Part shown: positions 8,318 to 16,085 of the stretch, piece after piece | Position numbering within the stretch: position 1 is the stretch's first letter | Layout of the letters: each line of letters begins with the position of its first letter | NCBI GenBank assembly: GCA_002347025.1 | Contig: DEAE01000016.1 | Coordinates: 185,263-237,760, forward strand | DNA length: 52,498 nucleotides | Direction: 5' to 3' | DNA from: Acidobacteria bacterium UBA2990 | GTDB lineage: Bacteria; Acidobacteriota; Vicinamibacteria; Vicinamibacterales; UBA8438 | Program-made: the position numbers and the translations under genes | The notes under the pieces: model-generated | The model's database searches: none | What the model was told of the DNA's origin: nothing | What the model saw: the letters and a program-made list of their open reading frames with translations, nothing else

Positions 8318-9622
8318 TTAGTCGTCCGTCTCACGGGCCTTAGCCCGAGCTGCAACCTCAGCCTCATACTCCTCGTCAGACAGATCGGTCCAGCCAATCC
8401 AGGCGAACCCCATCTCGTCGATCGTACGTCCACCGCTCCCTACCCAATTTTTCGGGTCGATATTACCGCGATTCGCAGAGGAATTATCGTGCCAGCTGGT
8501 TACATGCAAGATGGTGCCGGCAGGAATCAAAGGTGCGGCGTCATCAGCGTAGTTGTAGTTCATGTGCCAGTTGTAGTCGAAGCCTGCACAGTTCACTGTT
8601 TCGGCTCTAACCGGCTGAGTGGGATAGATGAACTCAATACACTGATACTTGCCTAACATATGCATGTGCGGCTGAAACATCGTGATCCGAGCTGCTTTGT
8701 TAAAACGCGTGTAACCATCCGACCGCGCAATCTCACCAGCCGGCACATCGAGTACACCAATGGTCTGCCCCTGCGAACCGCCGAGTTGCGAGGAATACCG
8801 AATGTGCTTGGGCTCAGTTCCTTTCGGCAGAAAGTTGATGCCGAGCTCAACATTGGCATCAGTCTCCTCACCAATTGAGTGCAGGTGGTAGCTCAGACGT
8901 GCTTGGGTACCACCCGGCAGCAAGAGCCCGGAGTCGGGCGGATAAATCTCCGCCTGTTTGCCAGAAGCGTACTCGACGAGGAATAGCCCTCCACCCATTG
9001 AGTCACCTGCGTCATCGGTCTCAACGGCATAGGAAAGTGCATGATGGACCACCTCACGAGCCTTGTCACCAACCGGCCTGGTTTGGATCGATGTGATATA
9101 GCGGTCCTCCTCAATCCCGATCTCGGTAAAGAGGTCACCAAACAGATCGGGTCCAGCTGCGGGCACGGTATAAGTCGGAAACGTCACGACCACGTCCGGC
9201 TCACCAATCTGCCAGGCATCCGCTGGTGCGAACTCAGGGGGCATCGGCGTATCAGCCGGGTTCCCTTGCGGGGCCCCGTTATCCACCCAACTGCTGATGG
9301 TCGAAATCTCGTCGTCTGTTAAAGAGGGGTCATTCTTGAAACTCTGGATACCTAGACGACGATCGAGGTGCCAGGGCGGCATGGCGCGCGTTTCGACCTT
9401 GTTCTTGATCGACCTCGCCCACGGCCGCACTTCCCGGTAGTTGATCAGGGACATCGGCGCAATTTGTCCGGGCCGATGGCAGTTAACACAGGAACGGTAG
9501 AGAATCGGAGCAATGTCGGTCGCAAAGGTAGGTTCCTCGGGGACCTGCGCCGAGACATTCCCCGGCAGTAACAAGGCAGCCGAACATAGCAGCAGCGCAA
9601 CTAGGCACGTGGTGATTCTCAC
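8318..9622 (-). CDS. secreted cytochrome c / copper type II monooxygenase-like fusion protein
   Basis: The 434-residue exported protein (signal peptide ending near NVSAQ) joins two modules. Residues about 30-120 hold a cytochrome c-type site CVNCH (45-49) with the AMPPWH segment usual in this group. Residues about 140-420 resemble the peptidylglycine/ascorbate-dependent copper type II monooxygenase fold: His193-His194 in VVHHALSY, His246 and His248 in SYHLHS, and His319, His321, Met322 in FQPHMHMLG, which match the ligand pattern expected for the two copper sites. It would carry out a copper-dependent oxidation or electron transfer outside the cytoplasm; substrate unknown. The GTG at 9622 is well supported by AGGAGG just upstream. 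It leads an apparent operon with the Ig-like protein gene. Confidence 0.8.
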   Translation of the reverse strand: MRITTCLVALLLCSAALLLPGNVSAQVPEEPTFATDIAPILYRSCVNCHRPGQIAPMSLINYREVRPWARSIKNKVETRAMPPWHLDRRLGIQSFKNDPSLTDDEISTISSWVDNGAPQGNPADTPMPPEFAPADAWQIGEPDVVVTFPTYTVPAAGPDLFGDLFTEIGIEEDRYITSIQTRPVGDKAREVVHHALSYAVETDDAGDSMGGGLFLVEYASGKQAEIYPPDSGLLLPGGTQARLSYHLHSIGEETDANVELGINFLPKGTEPKHIRYSSQLGGSQGQTIGVLDVPAGEIARSDGYTRFNKAARITMFQPHMHMLGKYQCIEFIYPTQPVRAETVNCAGFDYNWHMNYNYADDAAPLIPAGTILHVTSWHDNSSANRGNIDPKNWVGSGGRTIDEMGFAWIGWTDLSDEEYEAEVAARAKARETDD

Positions 9623-9802
9623 AGCAGTCCTCCTGACAATCGATACACCGACACATCAATTCTGTGGGGATTCATGCGACCACTCGGCCACCCTACCCGG
9701 GAATCGATCTAAACGACCCCGTATTCTCCCACAAAAAAGACACAAATGTCTCTCGTCTCGCGTCAGTGGTAAAACGAGAGCCTGGTAGTGGAGCTTGGGT
9801 GC

Positions 9803-10603
9803 TCACTCTGGCATGTTCAGAGCTTCTACGGCTAACAAGCCGAGAAAGTGACGAATCCGAGCCGCATTGGCGCCCAAATCACCGACCCCGACCCGAGAGA
9901 CCGAGCGAACATCCACCCGCACACCGTCGGTGCCTGGACGAACCCGCACCACAACGTCATCGCGAAACCCAAACCAGAAGGTGGTATCGATGGCTTCAAG
10001 GCGACCAGCTTCAGGGTCGACCGCAACCACCTCCCAACCCATCGCTTCAGCAGTGTCACGAGCGAACCCGAGGATCTTATCCGGCGACCGGTCCACTATC
10101 AGTGGCCCGAGCGCCGGATAGGCGGTTCGTTGCGCAGCCGCCACAGCGGCCCCTCCGTATTCCAGGCTGTTCGCTTCCGCGCCACGCTCCGTCACCAGCA
10201 CGGCAAAGCGGGGCGGATCAACCGTGTCGGTCGTAATGTCATGAATGGCCGGAAGGCCAAGCGCCGAGAATACATGCACCACCGGTCCTATCCCGGTCCC
10301 TGCCGCGAGCCCCAACGGCACTACCACTCGCAGCCAGCCTGCCGTCCGGGATTCTCGAGGTCGCAACTTGGCCAGAGACAGGAGTAGCACCCACCACGAC
10401 AGCAGCACTCCTCCTAACAGCACAAGGAACGCAATCCCTAGTGGTAGCACGCCGGTCCGGTAACCCAGTAGCGCCACCACCACCAAAGCAAAACCGCCGA
10501 GGGCCAGTAGCCAGATCCACTTCTGCAGCGAACCCAAGGCACTCCCCATCAGCGGGTCCCTCGCCAAAGCCCGTCCAGCTGCACCATAGAGGCGATAGGC
10601 CAC
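9803..10603 (-). CDS. DUF1499 family membrane protein
   Basis: The 266-residue protein has three hydrophobic N-terminal segments (around WIWLLALGGFALVVVALLGY, PLGIAFLVLLGGVLLSWWVL and LRVVVPLGLAAGTGIG) followed by a soluble DUF1499 domain (VVAVDPEAGRLEAIDTT, FWFGFRDDVVVRVRP, VDVRSVSRVGVGDLGANAARI). DUF1499 proteins are conserved but have no established function. The start is taken as GTG 10603, which has no visible ribosome site; an ATG 18 codons further in is an alternative. The gene stands alone, divergent from the ferredoxin gene 99 bp away. Confidence 0.75.
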   Translation of the reverse strand: MAYRLYGAAGRALARDPLMGSALGSLQKWIWLLALGGFALVVVALLGYRTGVLPLGIAFLVLLGGVLLSWWVLLLSLAKLRPRESRTAGWLRVVVPLGLAAGTGIGPVVHVFSALGLPAIHDITTDTVDPPRFAVLVTERGAEANSLEYGGAAVAAAQRTAYPALGPLIVDRSPDKILGFARDTAEAMGWEVVAVDPEAGRLEAIDTTFWFGFRDDVVVRVRPGTDGVRVDVRSVSRVGVGDLGANAARIRHFLGLLAVEALNMPE

Positions 10604-10702
10604 CGTGTGACAATCCGATGAATCCGATCGACCGAACGTCTACTCGACACCGCCCTCCGACCGCCACTGCTCACTGAACCAGTCATGCCGTAAAATGATG
10701 GT

Positions 10703-11053
10703 ATGGCTAAATTGACCGTGGAAGGATACGGGACGTTCGATGTCCCCGACGATAAACGACTCGTGCTCGCCATTGAGCAGGACGCCAACGTTGACATCTT
10801 ACATGCCTGTGGTGGCAATGCCCGATGCACCACCTGCCGGGTGGAAGTCATCGACGATGAACCGACGAAGATCACCGCCGCAGAAAAAGCGTGCCTCGAG
10901 GCCAGAGGCCTGACGGGCGTGCGACTGTCCTGCCAGATGTTGTGCGATCAAGACATAACCGTCCGGGCTATCAGCCGATTCGAAGGAAGCGGTCGACCCG
11001 ACCCTGGGGGGGCACCGGCTGACACGATTACCCCGCCGCCTGACTGGCAGTAA
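10703..11053 (+). CDS. 2Fe-2S plant-type ferredoxin
   Basis: A 116-residue ferredoxin with the plant/vertebrate-type cluster motif: Cys36, Cys42, Cys45 (CGGNARCTTC) and Cys77 (SCQ). The first 95 residues make the beta-grasp domain (KLTVEGYGTFDVPDD); the last 20 are a Pro/Gly-rich tail. It would carry single electrons in the cytoplasm, as no signal peptide is seen. The partner reductase or oxygenase is not in the window. Its stop lies 5 bp from the stop of the convergent arfB gene. No strong ribosome site precedes the ATG at 10703. Confidence 0.9.
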   Translation: MAKLTVEGYGTFDVPDDKRLVLAIEQDANVDILHACGGNARCTTCRVEVIDDEPTKITAAEKACLEARGLTGVRLSCQMLCDQDITVRAISRFEGSGRPDPGGAPADTITPPPDWQ

Positions 11054-11058
11054 CCAGA

Positions 11059-11487
11059 CTACTCGTCCGGACCTCGAGTCCGTCCCCGCAGTTCCTTGAC
11101 GCGGCTACGGCGGCGTTTAGTCTCAAGTCGCTTCTCACGGGCCGCCGGGCGTGGCTTGGTCGCCCGACGCTCGACAGGACGCCGCGACGCACGCTCGAGC
11201 AGTTCGGCAAGCCGGGCACGGGCTGCGAAGCGGTTCTGTCGCTGGGTCCGGTGCTCGCGGCTATGGATCACCAGGATACCGTCAGACGAGAGTCGGCGTC
11301 CGAGTTGGACGATCAGGCGTGCCTTGACCTCAGGGGCGAGCGACGAATTCCGCACATCAAAACGGAGTTCGACGGCCGTCGAGACCTTGTTGACGTTCTG
11401 CCCACCTGGCCCAGACGCCCGCACAAAGCGTTCGGTCAATTCGTGCGCGTCGACCGCCACTGCGTCGGACAACTTGATCAGGGTCAC
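11059..11487 (-). CDS. arfB: alternative ribosome-rescue factor ArfB (peptidyl-tRNA hydrolase)
   Basis: The 142-residue protein carries the release-factor-like catalytic loop SGPGGQNVNKVSTAVEL (GGQ near residues 28-30) and the basic C-terminal tail (REKRLETKRRRSRVKELRGR) that enters the empty mRNA channel of stalled ribosomes. ArfB hydrolyses peptidyl-tRNA on ribosomes lacking a stop codon. The length is normal for the family. The GTG at 11487 has an AGGTGGA site just upstream. It is a single gene convergent with the ferredoxin. Confidence 0.92.
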   Translation of the reverse strand: MTLIKLSDAVAVDAHELTERFVRASGPGGQNVNKVSTAVELRFDVRNSSLAPEVKARLIVQLGRRLSSDGILVIHSREHRTQRQNRFAARARLAELLERASRRPVERRATKPRPAAREKRLETKRRRSRVKELRGRTRGPDE

Positions 11488-11837
11488 TCATCCACCTAGT
11501 CCAGTGCAAGCCAGGCTTGCTCCTATCCGACCGTTATCATGCTCATCAGGTAGATTACGCAGCTGAGGCCGCTCTCGACGGTCTTCACCGCCGACCCGGT
11601 GTGATGGCACGGTGCTGGCGGGTGAGGGAGCTGTGGTAGCTATGGAGAACAGGGTGGTTCGAGGCCACAGACTCCTCGAAGCCACCCTCCCCTCTGAACA
11701 CACGACACGACTCACTGGAACAGCCACACCCGGTTGGGCGAAGTCCGCGCGGCGGCATAGAACCACGACACGCCGAACAGGACCCCGGCATCGTGCAACA
11801 CCCGGACAACGCGACGACCGTTCCGTAACCAGCCGAC
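11488..11837. other. 350-bp gap with an in-frame open stretch after the upstream stop
   Basis: No independent gene is recognised here. On the minus strand the frame of the second PDLQG-family gene continues open for 41 codons past its TAG stop (11838-11840) to a TGA at 11712-11714; its last residues read GVSWFYAAARTSPNRVWLFQ and look protein-like. This may be a remnant of a longer C-terminus, a readthrough extension, or chance in GC-rich DNA. The rest (11488-11711) shows nothing I can name. Confidence 0.4.
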
Positions 11838-12896
11838 CTACCGGTCCTGTGCAGCTGCTCGCTCGTCGGCACGGGACCCGGCCATCATGTTCATCATCCC
11901 GTGGTTGCCCTCGTGGCAGGCAAACTCAAACATCGGCCCCTCAGTTCTCGCCATCGGCAGGGCTCCACTCCACGGTGCCGTCCAGGTGCCTGGATCGTTG
12001 ACTGTGAACTCGTAGTTCAACGTGTCAGGCCCCGTTCGCGTAAATCGCTCGACAAGCACAACCTGGTCACCAAGGTCCCCCCGTCCCAACGAGTGTTGAG
12101 GAAGATTCCATCGCCTGATAAACGGCTCTCGAACATGCGTCGTCTCGACCACAAGTGTGTCTCCCTCCCACTGGCCCCTAGAATCGCCGGCAAATTGACG
12201 GATGGACGATGGCAAATGTGGGCGCCCGTCGAGAAAGATGTAGCGAACGTCGTGAATGTGCTCTTGCAGAATCACCAGAGCGTCAGGCGTTTGAAAAAAG
12301 TGATAGTTGTTGTTGTAACCGGTTGGCGAGATATGACCGATCCCGCGATACCACAAACATCGCTCGCTCAGTCCCATCTCTTCTGGTCCGACCGCCGGCA
12401 CCCGTCCGTCTCGGACGTCGGCCAGTCGCCGGTACGCCGGTGACGCAATCCGGGCCTCTGCTTCAGAGGTGAGTGGTGGTAGCTGGCCATTCGGCGGGTC
12501 CGAAATCAGTGACGTCCGCCCGGTTTGCACAACTGCTGTTCCCTCTTCCGTCCAGAAGCTGTTATAAGCGCCGACATTGCCTCCGGCCGGCAGCGGTTCT
12601 GTCCGTACCTCTTGTGTCGCATTGGCTTGACTAAATCCCTCGGCGGCCCGCTGCTCCATCGCAGCTATCTCCTCGGCAGTAAGAAACGCCTGGTCACCGA
12701 GAGACTCGGGACGCTGGAGTGGGGTGATGGTAGCGTTGTTCCAGATCCCCTGGAGGTCTGGATCACCCCATGGTGTCCGAGACGGCGTCCCCTCCGATGT
12801 CTGAGCAGCAGCCTGACCTGGCAGAAGTGCCACACACCCAACTACGAGCACAGCCGCAACCCTGTCCAGCGATCCACGAACTCGAAAGCTCCTCAT
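11838..12896 (-). CDS. secreted PDLQGIW-family protein, paralogue 2 of 3
   Basis: A 352-residue exported protein of unknown function, homologous to the products of 4328-5344 and 39812-40843. After a signal peptide ending PGQAAAQ it has DPDLQGIW with TPLQRPE, GGNVGAYNSFW, TSLISDPPNGQLPPL, GYNNNYHFFQT, GDSRGQWEGDTLVVETTHV, LVERFTRTGPDTLNYE and FEFACHEGNHGM. Relative to the other paralogues it has a longer insertion between the DTLVVET block and LVERF. The ATG at 12896 follows AAGGAGC and gives a clean signal peptide, unlike the longer upstream reading. Upstream on the same strand, 105 bp away, is the Tat-exported VOC protein gene, so co-transcription is possible. The stop is followed by an open in-frame stretch of 41 codons. 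Confidence 0.74.
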   Translation of the reverse strand: MRSFRVRGSLDRVAAVLVVGCVALLPGQAAAQTSEGTPSRTPWGDPDLQGIWNNATITPLQRPESLGDQAFLTAEEIAAMEQRAAEGFSQANATQEVRTEPLPAGGNVGAYNSFWTEEGTAVVQTGRTSLISDPPNGQLPPLTSEAEARIASPAYRRLADVRDGRVPAVGPEEMGLSERCLWYRGIGHISPTGYNNNYHFFQTPDALVILQEHIHDVRYIFLDGRPHLPSSIRQFAGDSRGQWEGDTLVVETTHVREPFIRRWNLPQHSLGRGDLGDQVVLVERFTRTGPDTLNYEFTVNDPGTWTAPWSGALPMARTEGPMFEFACHEGNHGMMNMMAGSRADERAAAQDR

Positions 12897-13001
12897 CTCC
12901 CCGCTCCTTCCCTTGCAGCCCATGAGAGCCCCAACTCTCTTCCAACACCGGAACCATGGATTCAGCAAAAACCGGTAAGCCAATTTCAGACCCCCAGACA
13001 G

Positions 13002-14078
13002 CTAAACTCGACCAGTGGGATTCTGGGGCGATCCGCACTCTTCACCCAGGTAGCCATTCCCACCACAGTACCGGGCATCCTGCAACTGAATGAGAATCCC
13101 GTCGGGGTCAGTGAAATACAGCTCCGGAGTCCCGCCTGGTGCCCCACCCCGATCTGGCATCCGCATCGTGACATAGTATTGCAGGGGTGCCACCGGCCCC
13201 GCGGCATCTCCCCGCGGCGTGACACCAAAATCCTCAAGTATCGCAAGGATGCGGTCGACGTCGAAGTCATCAACTGTCAGACAGGCATGGTGGATGATCG
13301 CACCCCGTGGCCCCCGTCCCCCTTCCGCCAGCGCCAGAAACTGGTTCCCCGACCCAACCCGCAATACAGGCAGCGCCCCCTGGTAAGTATCGATCGGCAT
13401 CCCAAACAAACGCTGGTAGAGGCCGATGGACCGTTGCTGGTCCGTAACAAAAAGGGTGAAATGGTTGTAGTCACGCAGGGCCAGTTCCCCTGCGCTCGGT
13501 GCCGACCCTGGAACAGCCAAGCATGCCTCCCCTTGTGGCCCGGCCCCACCACAATAGGTCGTGTCTTGTAGCTGAACCACAATGCCATCAGGGTCTCCGA
13601 AATACAACTCGGGCGTTCCATCCGGGGCACCCCCAAAGTCAGCACCACGCATCCGGATACGCACCTCCATGGGACCAGAGGTCCTTGACGCAGCGATACC
13701 ATGCTGGCCCAGGATCTCCACCGTGCGGCCAGCATCGAAATTATCGACCGAGAGACACAAGTGATTGATACCAGGGTTCGCACTCGAACCCCCACCGATG
13801 GCCATGAACTGTGGGCCCGCGCCCACACGCAGGACGACCGTATTGGCCTGCCTGGCAGCAATCGGCATCCCAAACAACCCCTGATACCACTCAAGGGACC
13901 GACCGGGATCTGACACACTGAGGGTCATATGGTTGATCCCCGTGATTGGAATCGGCGGACCTCCCTGAGCCAGAGACCGGGGAGACACGGTGAGTGCGGC
14001 CAGTGCCCCCAGGAACACCCGCCTGGACACGCGACCCCGTCTATACGCTGTCATCAGTCGATCGATCTCCGAGTGCAT
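13002..14078 (-). CDS. Tat-exported protein with two VOC (glyoxalase-fold) modules
   Basis: The 358-residue product begins with a twin-arginine signal (RVSRRVFLGALAALTV, cleavage near SLAQ) and holds two VOC modules: the first with INHMTLSVSD, INHLCLSVDNFD and ELYFGDPDGIVVQLQD, the second with YNHFTLFVTD, IHHACLTVDDFD and ELYFTDPDGILIQLQD. Each module has two His where VOC enzymes bind metal, but the usual C-terminal Glu is Gln (QLQD) in both. Each is followed by a YCGGxGxxGExC motif, suggesting disulfides or a second metal site. VOC folds include glyoxalases, epimerases and extradiol dioxygenases; which applies is unknown. ATG 14078 is chosen for the Tat signal and a GGAGA stretch upstream. 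It follows the epoxide hydrolase gene by 58 bp, probably one operon. Confidence 0.76.
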   Translation of the reverse strand: MHSEIDRLMTAYRRGRVSRRVFLGALAALTVSPRSLAQGGPPIPITGINHMTLSVSDPGRSLEWYQGLFGMPIAARQANTVVLRVGAGPQFMAIGGGSSANPGINHLCLSVDNFDAGRTVEILGQHGIAASRTSGPMEVRIRMRGADFGGAPDGTPELYFGDPDGIVVQLQDTTYCGGAGPQGEACLAVPGSAPSAGELALRDYNHFTLFVTDQQRSIGLYQRLFGMPIDTYQGALPVLRVGSGNQFLALAEGGRGPRGAIIHHACLTVDDFDVDRILAILEDFGVTPRGDAAGPVAPLQYYVTMRMPDRGGAPGGTPELYFTDPDGILIQLQDARYCGGNGYLGEECGSPQNPTGRV

Positions 14079-14136
14079 CACTCTTTCTCTCCAATCCAGG
14101 CGAAACCGCCCAAGCCAACTCGCCGTTTTATCAATA

Positions 14137-15387
14137 TCACTGTTCCCCATCCCGCAACGGGCGGAAAAACTCGCGTAGGTCCCCCACCAGCACATCGGGT
14201 TGTTCCATCGCTGCAAAATGCCCCCCGCTCGGCGCTTCGGTCCAGTGCGTAATGTTGTAGGACGCCTCGGCCCAGCGACGAGGAGTGATGAACAACTCGT
14301 AGGGAAAAATGATGGCACCGGTCGGCACGTCAACACGCCCGAGGGGTCTGGAGGTCTGAGCATTACGGCTCTCATAGTAAAGCCGCCCAGATGAAGTCGC
14401 CGTTTGTGTGACCCAATAGATCATGATGTTGGTGAGCAGCTCGTCTCGGGTGAACACAGACTCCGGGTCACCACCACAGTCACACCAAGCGCGAAACTTC
14501 TCGACAATCCAAGCCGCCTGGCCAGCTGGCGAATCGTTGAGGGCATAACCAATCGTCTGGGGTTTGGTACCCTGGATTTGTCCGTAAGCACTTTCGGCTG
14601 TCCGATAAAACGCCTGACGGGCTTGAGACCGTTCAAGTTCTTCCGGTGGTACGCCAGCCGTCGGGTCGTCCCCAGGCGGTGGACCTGCTGTTAGCATATT
14701 CAGGTGAAGCCCCACCGCATGCTCGGGATGGTTGAATGCATGCCAGCGGCTCACAATGGCACCCCAGTCTCCACCTTGAATCCCGTAGCGGTCATAACCC
14801 AAACGAGCCATCAGCTTCGCCCCCACTTCGGCGATCTGTTCTGGCCCAAACCCAGGGTTCCGCGGTTTATCGGAAAACCCGTAGCCAGGCATCGATGGTG
14901 CCACAACGTGGAAGGCGTCCTCAGCTCGTCCGCCATGGGCTACCGGGTCGGTCAACGGCCCAATAATCTTCCTGAATTCCGCGATCGAACCCGGCCACCC
15001 GTGAGTAATGATCAAAGGCATAGCATCCGGCTCAGGCGAGCGCTGGTGGATAAAGTGAATATCCAACCCGTCGATGGCCGTCTTGAACTGGTCGAACTGG
15101 TTCAAACGTCGCTCTTGCGCACGCCAGTCGAACTCGTCTCGCCAGTAGGCGATCAAGCCCGTCAAATATCCGAGCTCTGTGCCGTAATCCCATGCGGCCC
15201 CGTCGAGCTGATCGGGTAAACGGGTCTGGGCCAAACGCCTAGACAGGTCATTAAGCACTTCATCGGACACCGCAATTTCAAACGGTCGAACGGCCTCCAC
15301 ATCAGAAGCCTGCGGCGGCTGCGATCCAGACACAACGGGGAGTAGCACCACCGACATCGCCAAACCAGCAATCCGTTCTACCATCAT
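14137..15387 (-). CDS. secreted epoxide hydrolase (EHN / alpha-beta hydrolase)
   Basis: The 416-residue protein has a signal peptide (VERIAGLAMSVVLLPVVSGS) and the epoxide-hydrolase plan: N-terminal EHN domain (RPFEIAVSDEVLNDLSRRLA, WRDEFDWRAQERRLNQF) and alpha/beta hydrolase core with oxyanion motif HGWPGS, nucleophile Asp in QGGDWG, and catalytic His in PSGGHFAAMEQP. It resembles microsomal/juvenile-hormone epoxide hydrolases of about 400 residues, but is exported. It would hydrolyse epoxides to diols in the periplasm. The start is ATG 15387 (a second ATG follows directly) with AGAGGA upstream. It precedes the tandem VOC gene and the PDLQG-family gene on the same strand, suggesting a joint role in breakdown of an oxygenated organic compound; that is inference. 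Confidence 0.85.
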   Translation of the reverse strand: MMVERIAGLAMSVVLLPVVSGSQPPQASDVEAVRPFEIAVSDEVLNDLSRRLAQTRLPDQLDGAAWDYGTELGYLTGLIAYWRDEFDWRAQERRLNQFDQFKTAIDGLDIHFIHQRSPEPDAMPLIITHGWPGSIAEFRKIIGPLTDPVAHGGRAEDAFHVVAPSMPGYGFSDKPRNPGFGPEQIAEVGAKLMARLGYDRYGIQGGDWGAIVSRWHAFNHPEHAVGLHLNMLTAGPPPGDDPTAGVPPEELERSQARQAFYRTAESAYGQIQGTKPQTIGYALNDSPAGQAAWIVEKFRAWCDCGGDPESVFTRDELLTNIMIYWVTQTATSSGRLYYESRNAQTSRPLGRVDVPTGAIIFPYELFITPRRWAEASYNITHWTEAPSGGHFAAMEQPDVLVGDLREFFRPLRDGEQ

Positions 15388-15578
15388 GCATCCTCTATCT
15401 AACAGCAAATTTCTGCCCTGATTCACAGACGTGTGAGTTCCATGACACCGTTTCTCACACCCGCCCCACCTGCTTCTCCTTGGAAGGGCAAGTGATACTA
15501 CCTCACCAACCAGCCGGTCAAGACTCACCAAAAGATCGAGGCTCGGCCAGCAACAGAAGACCGGTGCACCAGGTTTCG

Positions 15579-16079
15579 TCAGGGACGGGCATTCAAGCGT
15601 AGCTCGTACTGGCCGGCCAGAACCTGCTCCCGATAAACCGCATGGCACGCCAGACAATACTCAGCAACTCTGGTCACAATGGGGTCCAGCACAGCCGACT
15701 CCACCACCTCCACAGACAGTGCTGCATCGAGCGCATCTAACTGAGTCAACGCCGCCCGGAGCCACCCCATTGCATCTTCGCGTTCGCGATACCGCCAGAA
15801 CGTCATTGTGGTCGCCAACTGTTCGCGGGTCCGGCTGAGCCGTTGTTTGGCTATTCGGTAGTCAAACTCGGACAAAGCGGCCCTCACCCCGGCCCAATTC
15901 GGACCCAATGTCTTCATTGTCGTATCAAGGTGATCAGCCGTGAAGATCGGATAGGGTCGGTCCTGGGCCCAAACACCCACCGGCAAAATCAGGAAATCAC
16001 ATAGGAGCAGTACCAGCACCACAGTTCTTCCCAGACTACGGCGGCATACAGACTCCGGACAGCGAGGTTTCTTGGACAC
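15579..16079 (-). CDS. exported monoheme cytochrome c (cytochrome c'/c-556-like)
   Basis: A 166-residue protein with a signal peptide ending near GVWAQ, a helical body, and one heme site CLACH at residues 142-146 close to the C-terminus. A single CxxCH near the end of a four-helix protein is typical of cytochrome c' or c-556 types. It starts with GTG 16079, only 6 bp after the stop of the DUF1552 gene, so translation is probably coupled. As the third gene after DUF1592 and DUF1552 it may be the electron carrier of that exported system. The heme-ligand class cannot be decided from sequence. Confidence 0.75.
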   Translation of the reverse strand: MSKKPRCPESVCRRSLGRTVVLVLLLCDFLILPVGVWAQDRPYPIFTADHLDTTMKTLGPNWAGVRAALSEFDYRIAKQRLSRTREQLATTMTFWRYREREDAMGWLRAALTQLDALDAALSVEVVESAVLDPIVTRVAEYCLACHAVYREQVLAGQYELRLNARP

Positions 16080-16085
16080 GAGACG

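Noticed and set aside
9664..10236. Long plus-strand open frame opposite the DUF1499 gene
   Set aside because: Arg/Pro/His-rich antisense reading of a confident gene.
13277..13918. Long open frame overlapping the tandem VOC gene in another minus-strand frame
   Set aside because: Its content is Cys/Trp/Arg-rich and lies fully inside a well supported gene; a shadow.
14079..14375. Upstream 99-codon extension of the tandem VOC reading frame
   Set aside because: It overlaps the epoxide hydrolase gene, lacks a ribosome site, and would bury the Tat signal.
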